12,749 nucleotides of DNA, from contig NZ_JASIAL010000487.1 in NCBI RefSeq assembly GCF_030042015.1, positions 1 through 12,749 of the forward strand, in the 5' to 3' direction. This DNA comes from Trebonia sp030042015 (GTDB lineage Bacteria > Actinomycetota > Actinomycetes > Streptosporangiales > Streptosporangiaceae). Under the pieces are notes generated by a model. It was not told where the DNA came from. It made no database searches and was given only the letters and a program-made list of their open reading frames with translations. This document shows positions 1 to 5,769 of this stretch, piece by piece. The position numbers were made by a program, and so were the translations under genes. Each line of letters opens with the position of its first letter. Position 1 is the stretch's first letter.

Positions 1-120
1 AGGCAGCGGGGTCGGAGGCAGCGGGGTCGGAGGCAGCGGGGTCGGAGGCAGTGGCGCCGGGGGCAGCGGGGCCGGAAAGGGCGGGGCCGGAAAGGGCGGG
101 GCCGGAGAGGGCGGCAGCGC
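1..120 (+). repeat. 15-bp minisatellite inside the PfkB kinase gene
   Basis: Eight consecutive 15-bp units are visible. Units 1-3 (1-45) are identical (AGGCAGCGGGGTCGG). Units at 46, 61, 76 and 91 are variants; those at 76 and 91 are identical to each other. The unit at 106 is decayed. Fifteen bases is five codons, so changes in copy number keep the frame. The units encode GSGVG, GSGAG and KGGAG pentapeptides. The array may extend left of the window. Confidence 0.9.
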
Positions 121-376
121 AGCGGGCGGGCCGCCCGGCGCGCTGACCGTGCCGGGATTCCGGGTGGACGCGGTGGACGCCGTGGGGGCCGGCGACACGT
201 TCGTCGGCGCGCTCGCGGTCGCGCTCGCGGCCGGGGTTCCCGCGCCCGACGCGATCCGGGCCGCTGCCGCGGCAGGCGCCGCGGCAGCGGCCCGGCCGGG
301 TACCCAGTCAGGGATGCCGCGCCCTGCGGACATCCTCGCCATCACCGGCCACCGCTGGCCCGTCCCGGCTCCCTGA
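2..376 (+). CDS. Ribokinase-like PfkB family sugar kinase, C-terminal part
   Basis: This is the 3' end of a PfkB-family carbohydrate kinase; the start lies left of the window. The reading frame is open from base 2 to the TGA at 374-376. The last 75 residues match ribokinase C-termini: VPGFRVDAVD leads into the second PfkB signature DAVGAGDTFVGAL, whose GAGD segment holds the anion hole and catalytic-base Asp. An Ala-rich helix and a typical GTQSGMP segment follow. Known family role: ATP-dependent phosphorylation of ribose or a related sugar or nucleoside in the cytoplasm. The substrate cannot be set from this fragment. Before the signature the frame runs through about 40 residues of Gly/Ser/Val/Ala/Lys repeats from a 15-bp minisatellite, which is not normal for the family. 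The next gene starts about 145 bp downstream behind its own promoter region, so this gene probably ends its transcript here. Confidence 0.85.
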   Translation, partial: GSGVGGSGVGGSGVGGSGAGGSGAGKGGAGKGGAGEGGSAAGGPPGALTVPGFRVDAVDAVGAGDTFVGALAVALAAGVPAPDAIRAAAAAGAAAAARPGTQSGMPRPADILAITGHRWPVPAP

Positions 377-415
377 GCCCACGCGCAGCCAGGCCGACGA
401 ATGCCCCGCTCAGGA

Positions 416-448
416 CTAAAGTAAACAGAAAGTTAATTCAAGGTGAAC
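416..448 (-). promoter_or_regulatory. PHO-box-like operator (PhoP), three 11-bp direct repeats
   Basis: Read on the minus strand, positions 448 to 416 give three contiguous 11-mers: GTTCACCTTGA, ATTAACTTTCT and GTTTACTTTAG. Streptomyces PHO boxes are tandem 11-nt units with a conserved GTTCACC heptamer and a looser 4-nt tail. The first unit has the heptamer exactly and the other two are degenerate (ATTAACT, GTTTACT). The block sits in an AT-rich island between the PfkB stop and the CHAD gene, about 70 bp before the chosen CHAD start. No minus-strand gene could use it, so it would control the CHAD-ParA operon. The orientation is opposite to the controlled gene and binding is not shown. Confidence 0.6.
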
Positions 449-472
449 ATAATTACCGCCTAACAATGAATT

Positions 473-478
473 TAGGCT
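473..478 (+). promoter_or_regulatory. Candidate -10 element for the CHAD-ParA operon
   Basis: TAGGCT fits the actinobacterial TANNNT -10 pattern and lies about 24 bp after the PHO-box-like repeats. It predicts a transcript start near 485, about 36 nt before the preferred GTG start. A second candidate, TAACAA at 461-466, would sit closer to the operator. No good -35 is visible, which is common for activator-dependent promoters. Confidence 0.25.
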
Positions 479-520
479 TAAATAGATGGCGGACTCATCA
501 TGCCGGAGAGGAGCCGCCCT

Positions 521-2284
521 GTGACCCCTGGCCTGGCGGGTTTCGTGGCCTCAGGAGACGGCGCGCCGACGTGGGACGAGGTCATCGCGGACGTCCTCAG
601 CGCGCTCGGGCAGGGCTTCACCGTGGTCCAGGACCATGGCGGCGCGCCAGGCAGCGGACGGCGCCGCACGTGGTTCGACACCTTCGACTGGCGGGTGTAC
701 CGCGCTGGGCTGATCCTGCAGTACACGGCCACCCGCCGCGGCGGCGAACTCCGCCTGACAAGCGCGACCCAGCCGGCCGCCGCCCCAGCCGCACTAGCCG
801 CACCAGCCAGGCCAGCCGCACTAGCCGCACCGGCCGGGCCGGCCGGGCCGGCAAGCCCCACGGACGCCGGCGACATCGCACAGCCCGTGACGGGCTGGCA
901 GCCCTCCCGCCCGCACATGGCAGCCGACCTGCCGGGCGGCCCCGTCGCGGACCGCGTCGCCGGCCTGGTCGCGCCGCGGGCGCTGCTGCCCATCGTGACC
1001 GTGTCGGGCACCGCCGCCGTGACCAGCCTGCTGAACGAGGACGGCAAGACCGTCGCCCGCGTGCTCATCGAGCGCCCCTTCGCGGTGTCCGGGCAGCGCG
1101 CCGCGCTGCCGCCGCGGCTGACGGTCCTGGAGGTGCGCGGCTATCCCGGCCAGGCCCGCCGCGCGGCCCGCATCATCGCCGGCACCGCCGGCGTAAGGCC
1201 CGCCACGGAAACCGTGTTCGGCGACGCGGTCCGCGCGATCGGCCGCCGCCCGGCAGACTACTCGGGCAAGGTGGACGCGCCGATCACCGCGGGAATGCCC
1301 GCCTCGCAGGCGGCGGCGCTGATCATGCTGCGGCTGCTTGACACCGTCGAGGCGAACCTGGCGGGCGTGCTCCACGACACCGACACCGAGTTCCTGCACG
1401 ATTTGCGGGTGGCGGTCCGCCGCACCCGCAGCGCGCTGAAGCTGTTCGGCGGCGCGCTCACCGTGCAATCGCCCGGCCGGGCCAGGGGCCTGCCGCAGGA
1501 GGAGGTGGCGCGCTTCGCCGCCGAGTTCAAGTGGGTCGGCGACCTGACGACGCCGACCAGGGACCTGGACGTGCACCTGCTCGGCTTCGAGGAGACGGCG
1601 CACGCGCTCAAGGCGGCCAAGCCGGACGACCTCGAACCGTTCCGCGTGTACCTGCAGCAGCGCCGGGTGAAGGAGTACCGCGCGCTCGCCCGCGGGCTGC
1701 GCTCGCCGCGGTTCACCGTGCTCACCGGGGACTGGCGGGCGGCGCTGGCCAAAGTCAGGGACGCGAAGCGGAACGCCGGGGCAGGCGCCACGGCTCGTTC
1801 GGGACAACCGATGCGGCGAGCGGAGGAGACGGCGGGCGCGCTTGCCGCGGACCGGACCGGGCGCGCGTTCGCGAAGGTGGTCAAGCGCGGCGCGGCCATC
1901 ACCCCGGCCTCGCCCCATGAGGCCCTGCATGACCTGCGCAAGCGCTGCAAGGAACTGCGGTACGCGCTGGAGTTCTTCGCCCCGCTGCACGATCCCGCCC
2001 GGTACGGGAAAGTCCTCGGCGACCTCAGGCGGCTGCAGGACTGCCTCGGCGAGTTCCAGGACGCCGAGGTGCAGATCGAGGAGATCCGGACGCTGGCGGC
2101 GGCGATGCTGGCCGGCAACGAGGCGCCCGCCGTGACGCTGCTCGCGATGGGCGAGGTCACGGCGGGGATCGCGGCGCGCCAGGCGGCGGCCCGCGCCGAC
2201 TTCGAGCGGCGGTTCGCGGCGTTCGCCGGGCCGGACGGACGGCACCGGATGGCGGCGCTGCTGCGCGGCGGCGAGGAGAAGTAG
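521..2284 (+). CDS. CHAD-domain protein with degenerate CYTH-like N-terminus
   Basis: I chose GTG 521 (587 aa) because GGAGAGGAG at 505-513 precedes it by 7 nt; ATG 500 in the same frame would add seven residues. Residues 1-80 look like a decayed CYTH (triphosphate tunnel) domain: RRRTWFDTFDWRVYRAGL resembles the CYTH 'FDTxDxxLxxxGxxLR' segment, but no ExExK metal motif is seen, so catalysis is unlikely. An Ala/Pro-rich repeat linker (about 84-115) follows. The CHAD domain occupies roughly residues 268-575 and has two hallmark helices: FLHDLRVAVRRTRSALKLF (His293) and a second around His470 (LHDLRKRCKELRYALEFF). CHAD domains are alpha-helical, bind polyphosphate through these conserved His/Arg/Lys residues, and are found on polyphosphate granules. 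There is no signal peptide, so the protein is probably cytoplasmic. Its stop abuts the ParA start, and a PHO-box-like operator lies upstream. Confidence 0.88.
   Translation: MTPGLAGFVASGDGAPTWDEVIADVLSALGQGFTVVQDHGGAPGSGRRRTWFDTFDWRVYRAGLILQYTATRRGGELRLTSATQPAAAPAALAAPARPAALAAPAGPAGPASPTDAGDIAQPVTGWQPSRPHMAADLPGGPVADRVAGLVAPRALLPIVTVSGTAAVTSLLNEDGKTVARVLIERPFAVSGQRAALPPRLTVLEVRGYPGQARRAARIIAGTAGVRPATETVFGDAVRAIGRRPADYSGKVDAPITAGMPASQAAALIMLRLLDTVEANLAGVLHDTDTEFLHDLRVAVRRTRSALKLFGGALTVQSPGRARGLPQEEVARFAAEFKWVGDLTTPTRDLDVHLLGFEETAHALKAAKPDDLEPFRVYLQQRRVKEYRALARGLRSPRFTVLTGDWRAALAKVRDAKRNAGAGATARSGQPMRRAEETAGALAADRTGRAFAKVVKRGAAITPASPHEALHDLRKRCKELRYALEFFAPLHDPARYGKVLGDLRRLQDCLGEFQDAEVQIEEIRTLAAAMLAGNEAPAVTLLAMGEVTAGIAARQAAARADFERRFAAFAGPDGRHRMAALLRGGEEK
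785..831 (+). repeat. Short direct repeat coding the Ala/Pro linker
   Basis: A perfect 20-bp direct repeat occupies 785-804 and 812-831 (27-bp period, a multiple of three). It codes PAALAAP-type segments and is followed by GPAGPA micro-repeats to about 855. It forms the flexible linker between the CYTH-like and CHAD parts. Confidence 0.85.
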
Positions 2285-3124
2285 ATGCGGATATACGCCA
2301 CCTACAACATCAAGGGCGGCGTGGGCAAGACGACCACGGTGGTCAACCTCGCCTACCTGGCGGCGACCGAGAGCAAGCTGCGCACCGTCTTGTGGGACCT
2401 GGACCCGCAGGGGGCGGCGAGCTTCATGTTCCGCGTGAAGCCGCGGGTCAAGGGCGGCGGGAAGGCGCTGATCCGCGGGTCGCGCACCCTGGACGAGGCG
2501 ATCAAGGGCACCGATTTCGACAACCTCGACCTGATCCCCGCCGACTTCACCTACCGCCACCTGGACCTGCTGCTCGGCAGCGCCGGCCACGGCGGGGGGG
2601 CCGGCTCCGGATCGGCCGCGCCCGGCGGCAAGCCCGCCCGCAAGCTGGGCAAGCTGCTCGCCCCGCTGGCGGCCGAATACGACGCCGTGTTCCTCGACTG
2701 CCCGCCGAGCATCTCGCTGGTCTCGGAGAACGTGCTGCGCGCCGCCGACCTGGTCGTGGTCCCGCTGATCCCGACGACGCTGTCGGTGCGGACTCTGGAC
2801 CAGCTGACCGAATTCGTCGCCGGCTTCAGCGGGCACCGCCCGGACGTGCTCGCGTTCTTCTCGATGGTTGACCGCCGTAAAAAGCTGCACAGGGAGATCA
2901 CCGATAACATTTCCCCCGAACGATCCCAGCTTGCTGCCACCGCCATCCCCGCTCTGTCGCTGATCGAGAAGATGTCCGTGGAGCGTGCCCCGGTCACGGT
3001 GTTCGCCCCGCGCACTGCGGCCGCGCGCGCCTACCGGTCACTGTGGGCCGAGGTCCGCTCCCGCGGCGAGGAAGCGGAATCCGCGCCGGGAGCGGGGACA
3101 GCGAGCGCTGTCACTTCCAGGTGA
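2285..3124 (+). CDS. ParA/MinD-family ATPase paired with the CHAD protein
   Basis: This 279-residue P-loop ATPase has the deviant Walker A motif KGGVGKTT at residues 10-17, including signature Lys10, the switch I segment WDLDPQG (37-43) and Walker B YDAVFLDCPPS (about 132-142). The C-terminal APVTVFAPRTAAARAY segment is typical of ParA proteins. Such ATPases dimerise on ATP, bind nucleoid DNA and move or space cargo such as plasmids, chromosomes or protein assemblies. No N-terminal HTH is present and no ParB gene or parS site is seen, so a plasmid/chromosome partition role is unlikely. The start ATG directly follows the CHAD stop codon with GAGGAG 5 nt before it, so translation is probably coupled. 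The CHAD partner suggests polyphosphate granules as cargo (inference). A Gly/Ser-rich insertion lies at about residues 98-120, and the C-terminal tail (EEAESAPGAG) is low complexity. Confidence 0.88.
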   Translation: MRIYATYNIKGGVGKTTTVVNLAYLAATESKLRTVLWDLDPQGAASFMFRVKPRVKGGGKALIRGSRTLDEAIKGTDFDNLDLIPADFTYRHLDLLLGSAGHGGGAGSGSAAPGGKPARKLGKLLAPLAAEYDAVFLDCPPSISLVSENVLRAADLVVVPLIPTTLSVRTLDQLTEFVAGFSGHRPDVLAFFSMVDRRKKLHREITDNISPERSQLAATAIPALSLIEKMSVERAPVTVFAPRTAAARAYRSLWAEVRSRGEEAESAPGAGTASAVTSR

Positions 3125-3143
3125 CGCTGCGGGCCGGGCGTGC

Positions 3144-3175
3144 TGCCGCTGGCGGTCAGTGCCGCTGGCGGTCAG
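3144..3175. repeat. Perfect 16-bp tandem duplication between convergent genes
   Basis: TGCCGCTGGCGGTCAG occurs at 3144-3159 and again directly at 3160-3175. Copy 2 contains the stop codon of the minus-strand receiver gene (3172-3174). The copies lie just after the ParA stop. Sixteen bases is not a multiple of three, so gain or loss of a copy past the stop would alter any former downstream frame. Confidence 0.9.
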
Positions 3176-3549
3176 GACCGGGGAACGGCGGGGTGGCTGC
3201 GCCGGGCCAGCGCGCGGATCCTGGCCACAAGCTCGGCGAAGGAGAACGGCTTGGCCAGGTAGTCGCCGGCGCCGCGGCCAACCCCGTCCACGAGGTCCCC
3301 GATCGTGCCTGCCGCGGTCAGCACGAGGATCCGCGCCCTGCCCGTCCCGGCAAGCTCGGCGCACACGTCGTCGCCGTGCACCCCGGGCAGGTCCCGGTCA
3401 AGCACGATCACGTCGTAGTCGCTGACCAGGACGCGCTCCAGGCCAGCGTCCCCGTCCAGGGCGGTGTCCACCGCCATCCCGTCCAGCCGCAGCCCGGCGG
3501 CGATGGCCTCGGCCAGCTCACCGTCGTCCTCGATCACGAGTACCCGCAT
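3172..3549 (-). CDS. Receiver-only response regulator (OmpR-type, no output domain)
   Basis: This encodes 125 residues starting at the ATG at 3549, chosen because AGGAG lies about 5 nt upstream and the receiver fold starts exactly there (MRVLVIEDD). The acidic pair is Asp8/Asp9, the phosphoacceptor is Asp51 in VLDRDLPG, and Thr78, Tyr97 and Lys100 (DYLAKPF) complete the active site. These are the residues expected of a working receiver that accepts phosphate from a histidine kinase. The end, ELVARIRALARRS, is the linker helix that joins OmpR-family receivers to a winged-helix DNA-binding domain, but here the protein stops seven residues later. No remnant of a winged helix is seen in the bases beyond the stop, which run into the end of the convergent ParA gene 47 bp away. 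No histidine kinase is in the window. It is either a stand-alone receiver or a truncated OmpR regulator. Confidence 0.82.
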   Translation of the reverse strand: MRVLVIEDDGELAEAIAAGLRLDGMAVDTALDGDAGLERVLVSDYDVIVLDRDLPGVHGDDVCAELAGTGRARILVLTAAGTIGDLVDGVGRGAGDYLAKPFSFAELVARIRALARRSHPAVPRS

Positions 3550-3633
3550 GGCGTCTCCTGCTGGTGGTCGTTCCCAGTCATCGAACCGCCCGGGCCTGAT
3601 AATCCGCTCGCGGGATGCTGGCAGGGTCCTGAG

Positions 3634-3679
3634 TGAATGGCCCATTCAGCCGCCCATAACCAGCTGAATGGGCCATTCA
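3634..3679. promoter_or_regulatory. 17-bp inverted repeat with palindromic arms (terminator or operator)
   Basis: TGAATGGCCCATTCAGC at 3634-3650 is the exact reverse complement of 3663-3679, with a 12-nt loop between. Each arm is also a 15-bp dyad by itself (TGAATGG-C-CCATTCA and its complement). It lies 12 bp after the stop of the secreted-protein gene and about 85 bp before the receiver gene, both on the minus strand. The long stem could terminate the former transcript, though no T-run follows. The dyad arms also look like two regulator sites for the receiver gene. Confidence 0.6.
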
Positions 3680-3691
3680 TCAGCCGCCTCG

Positions 3692-5329
3692 CTAGCGGCC
3701 GCCGGACGTCGTGCCCGGCGTGAACGACACGCCGCGCACCACCTGGTCGTACCGCGCCGGGATGACGGTCTGGAAGGACTCGTTCGCCGGCAGCGTGGTG
3801 GCGTCGAGCCGGTCGGTGATCGACACCAGCTTGTTCGGGTCGGCGCCCTGGTCACCGCCGCCGCTGACGGTCGAGGTGACCGCCCAGATCGTGACCGTGC
3901 CGTTCGGGTTGACCCGGCCGGTGAGGTTGCGCAGGCCGTCGGTGGCCGGGGCCCACGGCAGCCCGGTCACCGGGTTGATCCCGGTCGGGTACCCGGGGAC
4001 GGTGTACGGCGTGCCGAGGTTCAGCCCGTCTTGCAGGGTGTAGGCGAGCTGCCACTCACCGGCCGAGGCGTTGAACACCCACTTTTGCAGGCCCGCCGTG
4101 GTGGACGCGGCGTCGGCGGTGTACGTGCCGTTGGCGTAGGTGTTGTCGCCCGAGCCCTCGTCGGCCACGTACAGCGTGGTCGGGTTCGCGAACCAGATCC
4201 CGAACGGGTAGTCGCTGGCGTCCGTCGCGTCCTTGGCGAGCGCGGTCGGGAAACCCTTCAGGACGCACATGTTGCTGGCCAGGCCGCTCGCGGCGGTGTA
4301 GGTGGACGCGATGCTCGTGGTTGGCAGCGTCGCGCCGGGCGCTGGCAGGCCGACGCCGTCCGGGCACGCGGTGCCCGTGGTGTCGAGGAAGTACACGGTG
4401 TTGACGCCGTTGCTGCCGCTGCCCTTGGTGTAGTAGAGCACGTTGTCGTAGATCGTCAGGCCGCGGAAGTTGTCGTCCTTGCCGACCTTGTCCGCCTTGT
4501 CGCCGAGCTCGGTGACGCTGAAGCTGCCGGCCGGGGTGGGCTGACCCGGGTCCTGCTGCGGCTCGGGCAGGTCGGACGGCGTGCTGATCTGCGCGCCCGC
4601 GCCGAGGACGATGCCCTCCGGCTGCGGGTTGCTGCCGTTGCCCGCGTTGCCCGCCGTGTAGATGTAGTACGTGCCGTCGACGTCGGCCTCGATCGCGGCC
4701 CGGCCGTTGTTGCCGCTGTAGGCGTTGGTCTCGGTGAACGTGAACCTCCCGTCCGCCGACAGCCGCGCGACCGCGCGGTAGTACGCGCCGGGAACCGGGT
4801 TGGTCGGGTCGATCACACCCGGGGTGTTCGCGTTCGAGACGTCAGCGACGTCCGGCGGCGCGACGTAGCCGATGAACGTCACGTACTTGCCGTCGGTGGA
4901 CAGGTTGAGGGCGCCTTCGGACTTCGACGAGAAGCTGGTGCTCAGCTCGCTCGACGGAACGGGGATGACGTCCTGGGTCTGGCCGAAGGGGGTGATCTCC
5001 CGCAGGTAGAGCGGCGAGGTGACCCCGAAACTGCCGTCCACGGAGTCGTTGTTGAACACGTACGGGTAGTTGCCGTTGGCGATGGCGGTGCCGCACCCCG
5101 AGGTGCACCCAGGCGGCAGTATGGTCTGCCCCGCCACGATGTCCGGGTCGTTGACGTAGTAGCTCTCGCTGACGAGCAGGTCGCCGGGCACCAGGAGGTG
5201 GTCCTGGTAGACCGGCCGGCCGTGGCTCGTGGCTGGCGTGGCGCTTGCGCCAGCCGCCGCGGTGCCCGCGAGCACGGCCGCGGCGCTCAGCACGGTCAGG
5301 AACGCGGCGATGCCGGTTCTGCGACGCAT
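3692..5329 (-). CDS. Secreted, probably beta-propeller protein of unknown function
   Basis: The 545-residue protein starts at ATG 5329, with GAGGAGG 5 nt upstream. It begins with a Sec-type signal peptide: MRRR, a hydrophobic core at about 6-22, and likely cleavage after the ASA at 28-30. The mature part is rich in Gly, Asn, Thr, Asp and Tyr and shows repeated short beta-strand blocks such as EGALNLSTDGKYVTFIGY, GTYYIYTAG, NVLYYTKGSG, TTLYVADEGSG and TVTIWAVTST, separated by Asp/Gly turns. That pattern fits a secreted propeller resembling SMP-30/NHL or esterase-like folds. Cys75/Cys79 and Cys322/Cys355 may form two disulfides. No catalytic signature is recognised. I considered a DUF839/PhoX phosphatase but saw no PhoX motifs or Tat signal. 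The gene is divergent from gpgS and followed by the inverted repeat and the receiver gene. The function is unknown. Confidence 0.8.
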   Translation of the reverse strand: MRRRTGIAAFLTVLSAAAVLAGTAAAGASATPATSHGRPVYQDHLLVPGDLLVSESYYVNDPDIVAGQTILPPGCTSGCGTAIANGNYPYVFNNDSVDGSFGVTSPLYLREITPFGQTQDVIPVPSSELSTSFSSKSEGALNLSTDGKYVTFIGYVAPPDVADVSNANTPGVIDPTNPVPGAYYRAVARLSADGRFTFTETNAYSGNNGRAAIEADVDGTYYIYTAGNAGNGSNPQPEGIVLGAGAQISTPSDLPEPQQDPGQPTPAGSFSVTELGDKADKVGKDDNFRGLTIYDNVLYYTKGSGSNGVNTVYFLDTTGTACPDGVGLPAPGATLPTTSIASTYTAASGLASNMCVLKGFPTALAKDATDASDYPFGIWFANPTTLYVADEGSGDNTYANGTYTADAASTTAGLQKWVFNASAGEWQLAYTLQDGLNLGTPYTVPGYPTGINPVTGLPWAPATDGLRNLTGRVNPNGTVTIWAVTSTVSGGGDQGADPNKLVSITDRLDATTLPANESFQTVIPARYDQVVRGVSFTPGTTSGGR

Positions 5330-5423
5330 GATCCCTCCTCGTGTCAGGACATCCCGGCACATCGAACCGGCGTCATCGGTCGGGCGGGGGTCGGCCGTCA
5401 GAACTGGAGGTGTCATTTGCGTG

Positions 5424-5442
5424 ACTTATCGCCACTTATCGC
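5424..5442. repeat. Direct repeat ACTTATCGC, 10-bp period
   Basis: ACTTATCGC is found at 5424-5432 and 5434-5442, one helical turn apart, about 95 bp upstream of the secreted-protein start. The minus-strand reading contains GCGATAAGT twice. The spacing suits an operator, but no family is recognised. Confidence 0.5.
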
Positions 5443-5494
5443 TTCGGCCGCCTATCAGCCGGGTCGAGGGGTTTCGCCGCGCTCCCGGTCCCGC

Positions 5495-5532
5495 GGCCCG
5501 CGACCCCCGGTCCCCCGGCCCGCGACCCCCGG
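5495..5532. repeat. 16-bp direct repeat, 22-bp period
   Basis: GGCCCGCGACCCCCGG occurs exactly at 5495-5510 and 5517-5532 in the GC-rich part of the divergent region. It may be simple slippage repetition, and no function is apparent. Confidence 0.6.
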
Positions 5533-5649
5533 GCCGGCGGTCTCGCGAGCTCCGCCTGACGCGGTCCCGGCGCCGCGGAGTACGCGCGCGGATCGTGGGT
5601 AGCAGAGCGCGCGGCCGCGGTTACGCGCCTGACCACGACGACAGGGAAG

Positions 5650-5678
5650 TTGAGAAGCAACGTACAGGAAATAATGAT
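5650..5678 (+). promoter_or_regulatory. Candidate vegetative promoter for gpgS
   Basis: TTGAGA (5650-5655) and AATGAT (5673-5678) are 17 bp apart, matching the sigma-70-type consensus at 5/6 and 4/6 positions. They lie in the AT-rich island and would start transcription near 5685, giving a leader of about 85 nt before ATG 5770. TATACA at 5761-5766 is a weaker alternative, close to a leaderless arrangement. Confidence 0.4.
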
Positions 5679-5769
5679 TTTACATTCAATTTAAGCTGGA
5701 GGGGTGCGTGCCAACCTTCGCCATGCCGTACAGCTGAAACTAAACGGAACAGGATCTCGTTATACAAAC

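Larger units (their letters stand above)
5330..5769. other. 440-bp divergent intergenic region with repeats and AT-rich part
   Basis: The region separates the secreted-protein gene from gpgS. Its left half is GC-rich with short direct repeats at 5424-5442 and 5495-5532. Its right part (about 5640-5769) is AT-rich and holds the likely gpgS promoter. I see no convincing small gene; an in-frame GTG at 5704 would extend GpgS but is judged not to be the start. Confidence 0.6.

Noticed and set aside
821..2890. 689-codon minus-strand open frame over CHAD and ParA
   Set aside because: It covers two well-supported genes and its product has no recognisable motifs; GC-rich DNA lacks stops by chance.
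2285..3124. Plasmid or chromosome partition locus
   Set aside because: No parB-like gene and no parS-like GTTTCACGTGAAAC site is visible; the partner is a CHAD protein.
3104..3128. Weak hairpin (GTCAC-TTCCAG-GTGAC) at the ParA stop as terminator
   Set aside because: Only five clean pairs, overlapping the coding end, with no T-run; too weak to annotate.
3692..5329. PhoX/DUF839 phosphatase identity for the secreted protein
   Set aside because: Tempting given the phosphate theme, but no Tat motif and no PhoX metal-site motifs are visible.
3668..5602. 644-codon plus-strand open frame opposite the secreted-protein gene
   Set aside because: Composition is Arg/Val/Gly-rich with no domain. It is a high-GC shadow; the minus strand has a signal peptide, a good ribosome site and ordered strand pattern.
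5704..5769. GTG 5704 as gpgS start
   Set aside because: The GGAGG is only 1 nt before it and the extra 22 residues have no counterpart in the family; ATG 5770 gives the usual length.
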